In this document: positions 53,165 to 62,067 of the stretch, piece after piece | Numbering within the stretch: position 1 is the stretch's first letter | Layout of the letters: the number at the start of each line of letters is the position of its first letter | From: an uncultured Elusimicrobium sp. | GTDB lineage: Bacteria; Elusimicrobiota; Elusimicrobia; Elusimicrobiales; Elusimicrobiaceae | Assembly (NCBI GenBank): GCA_947305555.1 | Contig: CAMZDW010000002.1 | Span: 1 to 64,000, forward strand | Length of the DNA: 64,000 nt | Reading direction: 5' to 3' | The notes under the pieces: generated by a model | Databases searched by the model: none | What the model was told of the DNA's origin: nothing | The model's input: only the letters and a program-made list of their open reading frames with translations | Position numbers and translations under genes: made by a program

Positions 53165-55743
53165 GCTAACTTTTCCATTTCGTACCAATTTGGCCCCGCC
53201 TTGGCAGCTGCTACCAACGGGACTCGCAACTTAACGGCTTGTTGCATATACGTTTTAATTTGTGCAGCCGTTTGGTGTAATTGTGCTTGCGGTAATTCAA
53301 AAATCAACTCGTCGTGTACCTGCATGGTCATCGCTACAGGTGAATTGCGGTATGCTTGAAAAACATCCAACATCGCTTTTTTGATAATATCGGCTGAACC
53401 GCCTTGCACAATGGTATTGATAGCCGCACGTTGGGCAAACGAAGCCATAGAACCAATTCCCATATTAAACTCCGGTAAATAACGCACATGACCTAACATG
53501 GTTTTTACATAACCGTTTTTACGAGCAAGTGCAATATTATCATCAATCCATTGGCGGACTACACGGAAGTTTTTAAAATAGCTGTCAATATATTCCTTGG
53601 CCTCACGCATAGAAATTCCTAGCGCTTGGGAAAGGCCCATTGGTCCCTGTCCATAAATGATACCAAAATTAATAGCTTTTGCACTAGCACGCATTTCATC
53701 TGTTACCATCAGCGGCATGATACCAAATACTTGAGCTGCGGTTTGTGTGTGGATGTCTCCCCCATCTAAAAAGGCTTGGATTAAAACGGGGTCTTGGCTT
53801 TCGTGTGCAAGGACACGCAAATCGATTTGGGAATAGTCCACACTAAGCATCACATTGCCAGGGGCCGCACAAAATGCCTTTCGCAAGAGGCGTCCTTTGG
53901 CTGTGCGTACGGGAATATTTTGTAAGTTCGGACTGGAACTGGATAAACGTCCCGTAACCGTACCTGTTTGATCTAAATAAGAGTGAACTTTATTTTCATC
54001 ATCTGCCATTAATAACAAATTATCTACATACGTGGATTTTAATTTGGCGCTAGCCCGATAATCCAAAATTTCACGTGCGACGGGATAAGTTTGGGCAATT
54101 TCTTCCAGCACCTCTTCATCGGTAGAATAGCCGGTCTTTGTTTTTTTGACAGGCGGGATATGCATATGTTCAAAAAGCAAAGCCCCTAACTGTTTAGGCG
54201 AATTAATATTCACCGCATATCCGGCACGCGTGTCAATACTTTGCTGAAATTGCGCCATTTCTTTTTCCAAAATTATTTTGAAACTTTCCAACCAACCCGG
54301 ATCAACACGTAGCCCGGTTTGTTCCATATTGGCTAATACCGCCATCAAAGGAAGTTCTAAATTAACGAACAAATCGTACTGGCCACTTTCCCGAAGTTTT
54401 TGCTCCAGCAAACGGCGCAGTTTCCAACCAAATTGAGAATACGCACGTAATAATTCTTGCGTCTCTTCCTCACTGAGCTGAACCGAAAAATAATCCGCAC
54501 ATGCGCCGGCAAAACTTAAATCACCCGACGGATTTAGTAAATACCGTGCCAAGCGTTCATCAAAACAAGTGATGTATCGCGGCGGCATTTTGAGGTCCAA
54601 CTCACGCAAAGTAAGTTTCAAATCATAACCGATTTTTTCCACGGCATCATTTTCCACTATTTTTTGCAGTTCTGCTAGTTCCCACGGGGCAATTTGTGGC
54701 GTTTCTATTAAAGCGTACTCTTCTTCATTAACCCCTAAAATCAGCCATTCATCTTGCACATGCAAAAAAACTTGTTTTGATGTTTGCGCTTTTTGCAATG
54801 CTTGTGCCCAAGGAATTTGTGAAACAGCCGTCTCTTCAACGACAGGAACCGGCGCAGCCGACGAATTATTAAAATCCACCTTATCCAATAAGTTTTTAAA
54901 CTCGTACGGTTCAAACAACACCGCCAACTGCTCACGCGATGGAAACCTCACGCGGTAATCTTCCAAATCAAACGTCATATCCAAATTGGAATCAAAAACC
55001 ACCAACTGTTTGGATAACAGCGCTTCGCCTTCGTGGTCGCGTATTTTTTGCGCAAGAGCCGGTTTAATATCCGGGCTTCCCATATGAACTGCGCGGATAA
55101 TGTCTTCCAAGTGACCAAATTTTCCGATAAGTTCTACTGCACTTTTCGGCCCAACACCGCGAACGCCGGGAATATTATCCGAAGCATCCCCTACGATAGA
55201 AAAATAGTCCGGCAAAAAAGCCGTAGAAACCCCAAATTTTTCAACGGCAGCTTCAGGCCCTTTAAATCCATCTTTACCACCGGCCGGCCAAATATGAATA
55301 AAATCGTTTAGGAATTGATAAACATCTTTGTCTGTAGTAGCTAGCACGCTAGGCACTTGGACAGCTGCTGCTTTGCACGCCAAAAAAGCCATCAAATCAT
55401 CCGCTTCAATACCCGGTTTAGCGACTACCGCCAGTCCCAACCCACGCACCAAATCACGCGCCGTATTTAGCTGACTAACCAACGCATCATCCGGTTTTTT
55501 ACGGGTTCCTTTGTAAGTAGGCCATAATGCTTTACGCCTTGCGCAACCACCGGGAGAATCAAAACAAACGGCCACATATTCCGGCCGATATTCTTGCAAC
55601 ATTCGAATAAGCCACCGCACAAAACCATACAAAGCGCCCACCTCCTGCCCAGATGAGGTCGTCAACTTAGGCAACGCATGATAATTGCGGTGTAAAAAAT
55701 TGTGAGCATCTACAAGAAAAAATTTTGGTGAAAAATTTGTCAT
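53161..55743 (-). CDS. polA: DNA polymerase I
   Basis: It has a 5'-3' exonuclease domain at residues 1-290 (FFLVDAHNFLHRNYHAL, CFDSPGGCARR, GIEADDLMAFLA, ATTDKDVYQFL), a central 3'-5' exonuclease-like domain (about 300-470) and a polymerase domain (470-860). Polymerase motif A is DYSQIDLRVLAHES, motif B is RASAKAINFGIIYGQG, and motif C is VHDELIFEL. The central domain lacks the DxE metal-binding motif, so proofreading is probably inactive, as in Taq or Bst enzymes. It starts without an obvious Shine-Dalgarno. Confidence 0.95.
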   Translation of the reverse strand: MTNFSPKFFLVDAHNFLHRNYHALPKLTTSSGQEVGALYGFVRWLIRMLQEYRPEYVAVCFDSPGGCARRKALWPTYKGTRKKPDDALVSQLNTARDLVRGLGLAVVAKPGIEADDLMAFLACKAAAVQVPSVLATTDKDVYQFLNDFIHIWPAGGKDGFKGPEAAVEKFGVSTAFLPDYFSIVGDASDNIPGVRGVGPKSAVELIGKFGHLEDIIRAVHMGSPDIKPALAQKIRDHEGEALLSKQLVVFDSNLDMTFDLEDYRVRFPSREQLAVLFEPYEFKNLLDKVDFNNSSAAPVPVVEETAVSQIPWAQALQKAQTSKQVFLHVQDEWLILGVNEEEYALIETPQIAPWELAELQKIVENDAVEKIGYDLKLTLRELDLKMPPRYITCFDERLARYLLNPSGDLSFAGACADYFSVQLSEEETQELLRAYSQFGWKLRRLLEQKLRESGQYDLFVNLELPLMAVLANMEQTGLRVDPGWLESFKIILEKEMAQFQQSIDTRAGYAVNINSPKQLGALLFEHMHIPPVKKTKTGYSTDEEVLEEIAQTYPVAREILDYRASAKLKSTYVDNLLLMADDENKVHSYLDQTGTVTGRLSSSSPNLQNIPVRTAKGRLLRKAFCAAPGNVMLSVDYSQIDLRVLAHESQDPVLIQAFLDGGDIHTQTAAQVFGIMPLMVTDEMRASAKAINFGIIYGQGPMGLSQALGISMREAKEYIDSYFKNFRVVRQWIDDNIALARKNGYVKTMLGHVRYLPEFNMGIGSMASFAQRAAINTIVQGGSADIIKKAMLDVFQAYRNSPVAMTMQVHDELIFELPQAQLHQTAAQIKTYMQQAVKLRVPLVAAAKAGPNWYEMEKLA

Positions 55744-55764
55744 GGTTTAAAAGGCAGGAAACAA

Positions 55765-55789
55765 ACCGCTCCGGGTAAACCGGAGCGGT
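55765..55789 (-). terminator. Hairpin between the thioredoxin-like gene and polA
   Basis: The perfect 10-bp stem accgctccgg/ccggagcggt encloses a GTAAA loop. On the minus strand it is followed by a weak T-rich tract (ttgttt). It may be a terminator of the trx unit. Confidence 0.6.
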
Positions 55790-55794
55790 ATTAT

Positions 55795-56241
55795 TTATTT
55801 AAGTTTTTGGACAGCTTCTTTAACGTCACTTAGTACTTGGTCTTTTTGTGCGGAGGAAAATCCTTCTTTTTTCCAAAAAACATCCTGATGGTATATTACC
55901 AACATGGTGGGATATTTTTGCAGTTGAAACAACGTAGCCAGCTGCTTTTCAACCGGAGTTGTACCTTTGTCTTTTACTACGTCTAGTTTTACTACTTTTA
56001 CATGCTCATCCTTGGCGTAAAAATCCGTCAAAGGGCCCCACACCAACTTTTCTGCAATTTTACAAGGATTACACTCATCAAATCCGGCCAACATCACGTA
56101 GATTGTCTCCGAGTCACCTGCTGCATAGTCTTGGCTGGTAATAGGGGCAACTACTGTTGCCGCCTTTGATTTTTCCCAAGCATAACCAGCGACTACACTT
56201 AGAAATAACACCGCCAATAAACTTACTATTTTTTTATTCAT
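55795..56241 (-). CDS. Exported thioredoxin-fold protein (148 aa)
   Basis: A signal peptide (KKIVSLLAVLFLSVVAGYAW) leads to a thioredoxin-like domain with active-site motif DECNPCKIAEKL (CNPC, near residue 57) and the cis-proline segment KYPTMLVIY near 112. The motif differs from the CGPC of cytoplasmic thioredoxin. A periplasmic thiol oxidoreductase role is likely. It follows trxA by 9 nt with a CACTATG start region and is probably in the same transcript. Confidence 0.8.
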   Translation of the reverse strand: MNKKIVSLLAVLFLSVVAGYAWEKSKAATVVAPITSQDYAAGDSETIYVMLAGFDECNPCKIAEKLVWGPLTDFYAKDEHVKVVKLDVVKDKGTTPVEKQLATLFQLQKYPTMLVIYHQDVFWKKEGFSSAQKDQVLSDVKEAVQKLK

Positions 56242-56250
56242 AGTGCACTC

Positions 56251-56571
56251 CTATAACAAAGCATCTAGTTTCTCTTGCAAGGCTGATTTAGATTGAAGCC
56301 CCACCGTTTGAGCAGCCACTTCCCCATTTTTAAAGAAAATAATGGTCGGAATAGAAGTAATGCGATATTTGGCGCTCGTATCCGGTCCTTCGTCCGTGTT
56401 TAGCTTGCACACTTTCACTTTTCCTTCATACTCTTTTGCTAACTCTTCCACTACAGGGCCCAGCATGCGGCACGGGCCACACCACGTTGCCCAAAAGTCC
56501 ACCATGACCGGTCCGTTGTACTTCAATACTTCTTGTTCAAAATTTGCATCATTAACGATTACTTCGCTCAT
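56251..56571 (-). CDS. trxA: Thioredoxin
   Basis: This classical 106-aa thioredoxin shows VMVDFWATWCGPCRMLGPVVEEL near residues 22-44 with the CGPC site, KLNTDEGPDTSAKY near 57, and the cis-proline segment ITSIPTIIFFKNGE near 73-86. It is a cytoplasmic disulfide reductase. It begins the unit with the exported thioredoxin-fold gene. A GGGGGATG region precedes the start. Confidence 0.96.
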   Translation of the reverse strand: MSEVIVNDANFEQEVLKYNGPVMVDFWATWCGPCRMLGPVVEELAKEYEGKVKVCKLNTDEGPDTSAKYRITSIPTIIFFKNGEVAAQTVGLQSKSALQEKLDALL

Positions 56572-56849
56572 ACTACATCCCCCTACTAGTCTAGGTTACT
56601 AACCTATATATTAAAGCCTACTAAGAGCAGAGGAGCTTTGTCAAGTATAGTTGGAGGAAATTTTACGCTATATAAAATTGTGTCCCAAATACTAATTTCC
56701 CCTTGTAACGGTATTCTTGCCCGTAATAGGGCATCCCTTTCGTATGAGCGGTATTTAAATGGAATTGCAATTATCCTCTTTCGCTATAAAAAATAACCAT
56801 AGATACGCAAAGTATTGTAAAATAGGAAAATCTATTTTGTGGGGTTTTT

Positions 56850-57911
56850 ATGAAAGAAAAAATAATTTGTATTTCATCGCCAAAGACACGTACTTACTAC
56901 CATGCTGTGCCCGTTGCTAAAGAATTTTTAGATAAAGAGCAAAACATCATCAACCGCACCGGTACTTTACCGGAAGGAGACGTGGTAGAGTTTATAGTCA
57001 ATTCTGCTACGCTTAAACATTTAAAACAAGGGCAACTTCATGGAATATTACAAATGGTTAATTTGGCTGACAATTCCGTCACTTTTCAAGAGGAGTATGA
57101 TAACGGAAAGCTAATCCATGTAGAAGAAAAAGCCTCCGTTCCAGAAGAAAAATTATCCATTAAAAAAACTCCTTTTTTCCCAGGAACGACTGTTAAGACT
57201 TCTAAGGATTCCCGTTCTTTTTACAGCAACGGAAAAGAAGTGGCCGAAGAGACGATTGCTTCTAACGGAATCACACTAGAACTGTTAGGAAATATTCCTG
57301 ACGGGGAAGTGAAAGAAATTGATGACAATGGAAATGTATTAGCCATCGCCCATTATCAAGGGAACAAATTAAATGGAGAATTGGTCCGTTATAACGAAGT
57401 CGGCAAAATTATTTCGCGTGAATACTATGCAAATGGTTTACTCGAGGGAGAGGCTGAATATATTTCATTTACCCAACATGACGCATTCACAGCACATTGC
57501 ACGTACAAAAATGCCCGGCTAGAAGGAGAACGCACCCTGACCCAACAAAATGGCACTGTACGTAAAAAAGAGTTTTATAAAAATGGACATCTTAGCGGAA
57601 CTCGTTCCAGTTTTTATTCCAACGGAAATCTGGAAAGCAAAGAAAATTATGTCGATGGAAAGTTGGAAGGAATTCGTGAATTTTTCTTCCCAACGGGAGG
57701 CTTGTGGTATCAAGAAAATTACGTCAAGGGGCGTTTGGATGGCGAACGATTAGGTTACTTTGCCAACGGAAAACTTTTCTTAGAAGAATTTTATACGGAC
57801 GGTCTCTTGGAAGGCTTACGCAAGACCTACACAGAAACTGGAGAATTATTATCCAGTGAAGAATATCATTGGGGAGCCATTGTTCATAATACGGAACGAA
57901 AAAGCTTATGA
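56850..57911 (+). CDS. MORN-like (YwqK-type) repeat protein (353 aa)
   Basis: From about residue 125 on, the protein consists of repeated units of the form Y-x-NG-x-L-x-x-E-x-x-Y-x-x-G-x-L-x-G-x-x, for instance FYSNGNLESKENYVDGKLEG and YFANGKLFLEEFYTDGLLEG. These match the MORN-2 repeats of YwqK-type proteins, some of which are annotated as antitoxins. The N-terminal 120 residues are less repetitive but begin with a similar theme. No signal peptide is visible. It overlaps ispE by 4 nt (ATGA). No toxin-like partner is adjacent, so an antitoxin role is not supported here. Confidence 0.82.
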   Translation: MKEKIICISSPKTRTYYHAVPVAKEFLDKEQNIINRTGTLPEGDVVEFIVNSATLKHLKQGQLHGILQMVNLADNSVTFQEEYDNGKLIHVEEKASVPEEKLSIKKTPFFPGTTVKTSKDSRSFYSNGKEVAEETIASNGITLELLGNIPDGEVKEIDDNGNVLAIAHYQGNKLNGELVRYNEVGKIISREYYANGLLEGEAEYISFTQHDAFTAHCTYKNARLEGERTLTQQNGTVRKKEFYKNGHLSGTRSSFYSNGNLESKENYVDGKLEGIREFFFPTGGLWYQENYVKGRLDGERLGYFANGKLFLEEFYTDGLLEGLRKTYTETGELLSSEEYHWGAIVHNTERKSL

Positions 57912-58849
57912 AAATATCGCGCTTCTGCCCAGCCAAAATCAACTTGTTTTTAGAAGTTACAAATAAACTTCCTAACGGCTATCACGAGCTGGCCACCTTA
58001 TTTGCAAAAATCAATTTAGGAGACACCTTAACGGTATCCGCTTCTCAAGCGCCCCAAACAAATATTTTACTTCAACTCACAGGACCTGTTGGCAAATTAA
58101 TAGAAGCGGATGAAAACAATTTGGTTTGTCGCGCCGCACGGGCTTTTTTGGATCACTTTCACCTAACGGCCGACATTCATTTACACTTAGATAAGCATAC
58201 GCCTACCGGCGCAGGTTTAGGCGGCGGTTCTTCCGATGCAGCTGGGACATTGCTGGCTTTGTGTGAAATTTTTGATAAAAATAAGGAGGAACTACTCCCG
58301 GTAGCTACTAAATTAGGAGCAGATGTTCCCCTTTTTATGTATGAAGATACGTTCCTAAAAGGAGAAGGCATTGGTGAAAAGCTAACCCCAATTCCTGTCA
58401 AAGGGCCCTTACCTTACATCGTGCTTATTTATCCAAATACAGTGGTTCCCACGAAAGGAGTTTTTTCACGGTTAGTGCTTCCCTCTAAACAGTCTATCTT
58501 GACAAATATTTCTAATTTAGATAAATTAATAGAGTACATGAGGTGTACCGCCCCTCTGTCCGTTTGGAAAGATTTATTATTCAATCGGCTAGAGGATTGC
58601 GTTGTTCCTTTTACAAACTCTGTAAGAAATGTGCTGCTTGATCTGCGAGAAATAAATACAGATGCAGTTTTAATGTCTGGTTCCGGCTCCACGGTTTTTG
58701 CTTTAGTTGAAACTGAAAAGGATGCAAAAAATTTAATACAAAAGATACAAAATAAGGAACGGACTGTCGTGTTGACGACATTTTACAGGAGTTCAACGAA
58801 TGAAAATAACGGAAATAAGGATACATCTTATGGGAGAGGATCGTCTTAA
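57908..58849 (+). CDS. ispE: 4-diphosphocytidyl-2-C-methyl-D-erythritol kinase
   Basis: IspE is the GHMP kinase of the MEP isoprenoid pathway. Motifs are CPAKINLFLEVTNKLPNGYHEL at the N-terminus, the ATP-binding PTGAGLGGGSSDAAGTLLAL near residues 98-117, and MSGSGSTVFALV near 257. At 313 aa it is slightly longer than usual because its C-terminal tail runs over the start of spoVG. ispE and spoVG overlap by 50 nt. The pathway supplies DMAPP used by MiaA. Confidence 0.94.
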   Translation: MKISRFCPAKINLFLEVTNKLPNGYHELATLFAKINLGDTLTVSASQAPQTNILLQLTGPVGKLIEADENNLVCRAARAFLDHFHLTADIHLHLDKHTPTGAGLGGGSSDAAGTLLALCEIFDKNKEELLPVATKLGADVPLFMYEDTFLKGEGIGEKLTPIPVKGPLPYIVLIYPNTVVPTKGVFSRLVLPSKQSILTNISNLDKLIEYMRCTAPLSVWKDLLFNRLEDCVVPFTNSVRNVLLDLREINTDAVLMSGSGSTVFALVETEKDAKNLIQKIQNKERTVVLTTFYRSSTNENNGNKDTSYGRGSS

Positions 58850-59141
58850 AGCGTTTGCAAGCGTAACATTTGATGATTCTTTCGTAGTAAGAAATATGAA
58901 AGTGGTTGAAGGGACTAAAGGTGTATTTTTATGTATGCCCTCCCGCAAGTTACCAGATGGAACTCACAAAGATATGGTTCACCCCATTAATCAAGAGTTT
59001 CGCGAATACTTGGAGACAAATGTTTTGAAAGCCTACGAAGAAGAACTAAAGAAGAATTCTTCGGGTGCTTCCGAACAAACAAAAGATTCTACCGAGGATG
59101 AAAATTCCACTTTGCAAGACGGTAGAAATATGGTAAAATAG
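58800..59141 (+). CDS. spoVG: SpoVG-family regulator
   Basis: SpoVG proteins are small nucleic-acid-binding regulators. This one has KITEIRIHLMGEDRLKAFASVTFDD at the N-terminus, VVRNMKVVEG near residue 33 and FLCMPSRKLPDGTHKDMVHPIN near 46, all family hallmarks. A variable acidic tail follows (about residues 90-113). The AGGAG ribosome binding site at 58786-58794 sits inside ispE, supporting the overlapping start. IspE-spoVG adjacency is also seen in Firmicutes. A tRNA-Gln follows. Confidence 0.93.
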   Translation: MKITEIRIHLMGEDRLKAFASVTFDDSFVVRNMKVVEGTKGVFLCMPSRKLPDGTHKDMVHPINQEFREYLETNVLKAYEEELKKNSSGASEQTKDSTEDENSTLQDGRNMVK

Positions 59142-59197
59142 AAGTCAGCACAGGGTTTTTGTTAATCAACACGCTTTAGCTGTGATGAAAATTTAAT

Positions 59198-59270
59198 TCC
59201 GGATGGTGAAATGGTATCACTACTGGTTTTGGTCCAGTCATTCTAGGTTCGAGTCCTAGTCCGGAAACCA
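59198..59270 (+). tRNA. tRNA-Gln (anticodon TTG)
   Basis: The acceptor tccggat/gtccgga has one terminal G-T pair, the anticodon stem actgg/ccagt encloses loop ttttggt (anticodon TTG), the T loop is ttcgagt, and CCA is encoded. It lies 57 nt downstream of spoVG and may be co-transcribed with it. Confidence 0.95.
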
Positions 59271-59274
59271 TTAA

Positions 59275-59301
59275 AGGGCTCCTTATCAGGAGCCCTTTTT
59301 A
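59275..59301 (+). terminator. Intrinsic terminator after tRNA-Gln
   Basis: The stem agggctcc/ggagccct with a 6-nt loop is followed by five T. It starts 5 nt after the tRNA. Confidence 0.9.
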
Positions 59302-59322
59302 TGTACCTATCCAACGAAATTG

Positions 59323-62022
59323 TTAGATTCTTCCGCTCTGTTCAATTAATTCTCTGATATGTTGGTTAAACCCTGTTTGTTCCAACAAATCTTCTAGCGC
59401 AATCGGCATCCGATAACACCAATAATGATGAGGGTTTGCCGGATCATTAATCCGCTCTGCTTCCGGATCTGAACTGCGAAGCAACTTATCCAATCCCGTC
59501 CAATCTGCAAGCAAAAATAGTGCAATCATGGATGGGCTTTCCAGTTGTAAACGCACGATATCTTCACAAATTTGATGGCTAGCATTGGATGGAGATTCTC
59601 CACTCTGGTGTAATATATCTAACCAAAAACGCTGTGTATACCCAGGATGTTCCTTCCACCAAGCTCGCAAAACAGACATATCATGCGTTCCTGGCATTGT
59701 AACAGACAGATATGGATTTTTTGCTGTATCACTAAACAAAACTCCTTCTTCCTTTGGCATACGCTGTATCTCTAAGCGCAACATGTTTAGTTTGTCAGTT
59801 ACCTCCGGCAAGCAAGCAGGCAATATCCCTAAATCTTCTGCACAACATAACATGGGTACACGGTTTACTATCGCCGGCAACCGTTTCATGGCTTCTTCTT
59901 TCCACAAGTCATTTTGGCGCGTAGAAAAATAAGATTCATATAATTTTTTGTATGCTTCTTGTTGTGGAGGTGTAAGCATTCCCAAAACGTTACTCGTCAA
60001 AGCAAACACACGTGGATGATACAACCCCGCAGAAGCAACATCCTCCACAAAAAGCACATTGGCTGCCAGTTCGCATAATCCTCGACGCAATAAAGCTGTT
60101 TCTGGCTTTTCACCGGGAAGCGCGTTCACGATCTTACGTTGCGTGTTATATTTTTCTTGTAAAGCAAAAAGACCTGAGGGAAGCGGCGTTAGATAATTTT
60201 CCGTCACATGCTGAGCAAGTACCCCAAAAACATCTTCCACAATTTCTTTAGAAATGTATGGATTCACTACCTCTTTGGTAAAATGAAATCCAAATTTTTC
60301 CATCTCCTGAGGAGTCAATCCTTTTGCCGGGACAAACTGCCCCAAAATGCCTTGAGTAGCGGTACGAGGAATTGCCCACATTCTAAAGAATCCTTGCACA
60401 TGGTCCAGGCGATAGGCATCAAAATACTGTGCTAAATGGGCCATCCGGCGTTCCCACCAGCGATATCCATCCCGAGCCATCGCATCCCAGTTATACGTTG
60501 GCAACTCCCAATTTTGGCCAGTGGCAGATAAAGCATCCGGAGGAGCTCCGGCTTGGGAATTTAAATTAAAAAATACAGGATCCATCCACACATCTATGCT
60601 GTTGGTTGGAACTCCTAAAGGCACATCTGCTATCAAAGCAACTCCGTGCTGGCGCGCATACTGAGATGCTTGCAATAATTGCGTATGCAGAATATATTGG
60701 ACGTAATACCAAAAGCGGACTTCCTTTTCATCCGGCGCCCCTAACGCACAGAATTGATTGGCATCTTCTCGGGCGAAAAACACATATTGGGGCCAGCGCG
60801 TATGATCAGACGTGCCAAAACGATCTCGCAATACGCAGAACATGGCATATCCCTGCAACCAATGGGAATTTGCCTGGTAAAAAGCTCGAAAATCTCCACT
60901 AGCCAACCGATCCGCTCCTTCCTCCTCAAAAGCACGCTGTAATCGTTTTAATTTAAGTTGCAATACACTTTCATAAATTAGTTTGGGTTGCTTGTTTAGG
61001 ACGTCTCTTACTTTTTCAAATTCTTCTTCCTCTTCCGGGGAAATCGGTGGCAACGTACGCATATCCGCGTAGATAGGATGCAACGCATAAGTAGATAAAA
61101 TTTTGTAAGGAGAAGAATCTAACCACGAGTGAGTAAAAGTGGTATCTTGCAGCGGCAAGAGTTGTATGGCACGCTGTCCCGTTTGAACAGCCCAGTCTAC
61201 CAAAGTGGCCAAATCTCCAAAATCACCACATCCCCATCCATTGGTAGAACGTAAGGAAAATAGCGGGACTTCCATTCCAGCCACCCGTACAGGGGTCTTC
61301 CACTCGAAAATAGGCCTTTGATCCGAAAGAATATACACCCCATATGCCGGGATTTCTTCTATTTGGCTGGTTCGGTTTTTTCCTTGTTCCCAAACGACTG
61401 TTTCTGAATCATCTGTAGTTTTTTCCGAAGACGGGCGAACTAAAAATTTATACTCAAAAGGAAATGAAATTTTATCTGCATCCAAGGAAACCGCCCACTC
61501 ATTTGGAGCTATTTCTTGCATTTTTTGTGCTTTCTGGGGGTCCCAATCACCCAACGCTGTTCCTGAACCGCACACCCATAACTGCTCTTTCACATCAGGC
61601 TTGGCAGAATGCGCACGAATCATTAACGTACGTTTAAATAAAGGCAAAGATTCCGTGTTATGTTCTCGACGACGCCAAACATTCGTCAAACAGGTTGTAT
61701 ACAACCAACCATCCCGTGGAACATCGCGCCAGCTATCATTTGAAATATACAGATCTGCCTTTGGGTTTAATTCTAACACACGTGCAACGGCTCGCCATTC
61801 TTGACGAATCGTTCTCATTCCTTGACGCACTTCATAGTAATAATTGAGTTGTAGTGGCTGTCTGAGCAAAAGCTGGATTTCCCCCGTCCAACAATCCTTT
61901 GTTTTTGCTGTTAACGGAATATTAATCTTTTGTTCATTAGCACCGGCTCCAGCCCGATACACAAGGACATGAAGCTTTTCGCCCGGTTGTGTGCGATAAT
62001 TTAAACAAAAACGTACTTTCAT
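59323..62022 (-). CDS. malQ: 4-alpha-glucanotransferase with N-terminal starch-binding modules
   Basis: The catalytic domain is GH77 amylomaltase. It has PLFSLRSTNGWGCGDFGDL near residue 257, ADVPLGVPTNSIDVWMDP near 465, YRLDHVQGFFRMW near 545, CAEDLGILP near 735 and the TMPGTHDMSVLRAWW segment near 790. Two N-terminal CBM20-like starch-binding modules precede it (about 1-120 and 125-235). The second shows VCGSGTALGDWDPQKAQKM. The total of 899 aa and domain order match the large DPE2-like glucanotransferases of Bacteroidetes and plants. It suggests glycogen or maltodextrin metabolism. An AGGGG ribosome binding site precedes the ATG. Confidence 0.93.
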   Translation of the reverse strand: MKVRFCLNYRTQPGEKLHVLVYRAGAGANEQKINIPLTAKTKDCWTGEIQLLLRQPLQLNYYYEVRQGMRTIRQEWRAVARVLELNPKADLYISNDSWRDVPRDGWLYTTCLTNVWRRREHNTESLPLFKRTLMIRAHSAKPDVKEQLWVCGSGTALGDWDPQKAQKMQEIAPNEWAVSLDADKISFPFEYKFLVRPSSEKTTDDSETVVWEQGKNRTSQIEEIPAYGVYILSDQRPIFEWKTPVRVAGMEVPLFSLRSTNGWGCGDFGDLATLVDWAVQTGQRAIQLLPLQDTTFTHSWLDSSPYKILSTYALHPIYADMRTLPPISPEEEEEFEKVRDVLNKQPKLIYESVLQLKLKRLQRAFEEEGADRLASGDFRAFYQANSHWLQGYAMFCVLRDRFGTSDHTRWPQYVFFAREDANQFCALGAPDEKEVRFWYYVQYILHTQLLQASQYARQHGVALIADVPLGVPTNSIDVWMDPVFFNLNSQAGAPPDALSATGQNWELPTYNWDAMARDGYRWWERRMAHLAQYFDAYRLDHVQGFFRMWAIPRTATQGILGQFVPAKGLTPQEMEKFGFHFTKEVVNPYISKEIVEDVFGVLAQHVTENYLTPLPSGLFALQEKYNTQRKIVNALPGEKPETALLRRGLCELAANVLFVEDVASAGLYHPRVFALTSNVLGMLTPPQQEAYKKLYESYFSTRQNDLWKEEAMKRLPAIVNRVPMLCCAEDLGILPACLPEVTDKLNMLRLEIQRMPKEEGVLFSDTAKNPYLSVTMPGTHDMSVLRAWWKEHPGYTQRFWLDILHQSGESPSNASHQICEDIVRLQLESPSMIALFLLADWTGLDKLLRSSDPEAERINDPANPHHYWCYRMPIALEDLLEQTGFNQHIRELIEQSGRI

Positions 62023-62054
62023 AAAAACCCCTACACGCAGAAATATACTGGTGT

Positions 62055-62060
62055 TAAGAT
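62055..62060 (+). promoter_or_regulatory. Possible -10 box (TAAGAT) of the sigma factor gene
   Basis: TAAGAT ends 7 nt before the ATG at 62068, like other leaderless-type promoters here. A second candidate, TATGAT at 62166-62171, lies 7 nt before the in-frame ATG at 62179. Confidence 0.3.
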
Positions 62061-62067
62061 CTAATTA

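Noticed and set aside
56850..57911. The MORN/YwqK-type gene as an antitoxin of a toxin-antitoxin pair
   Set aside because: The neighbour is ispE and no small toxin-like gene is adjacent; the annotation of this repeat family as antitoxin does not carry over without a partner.
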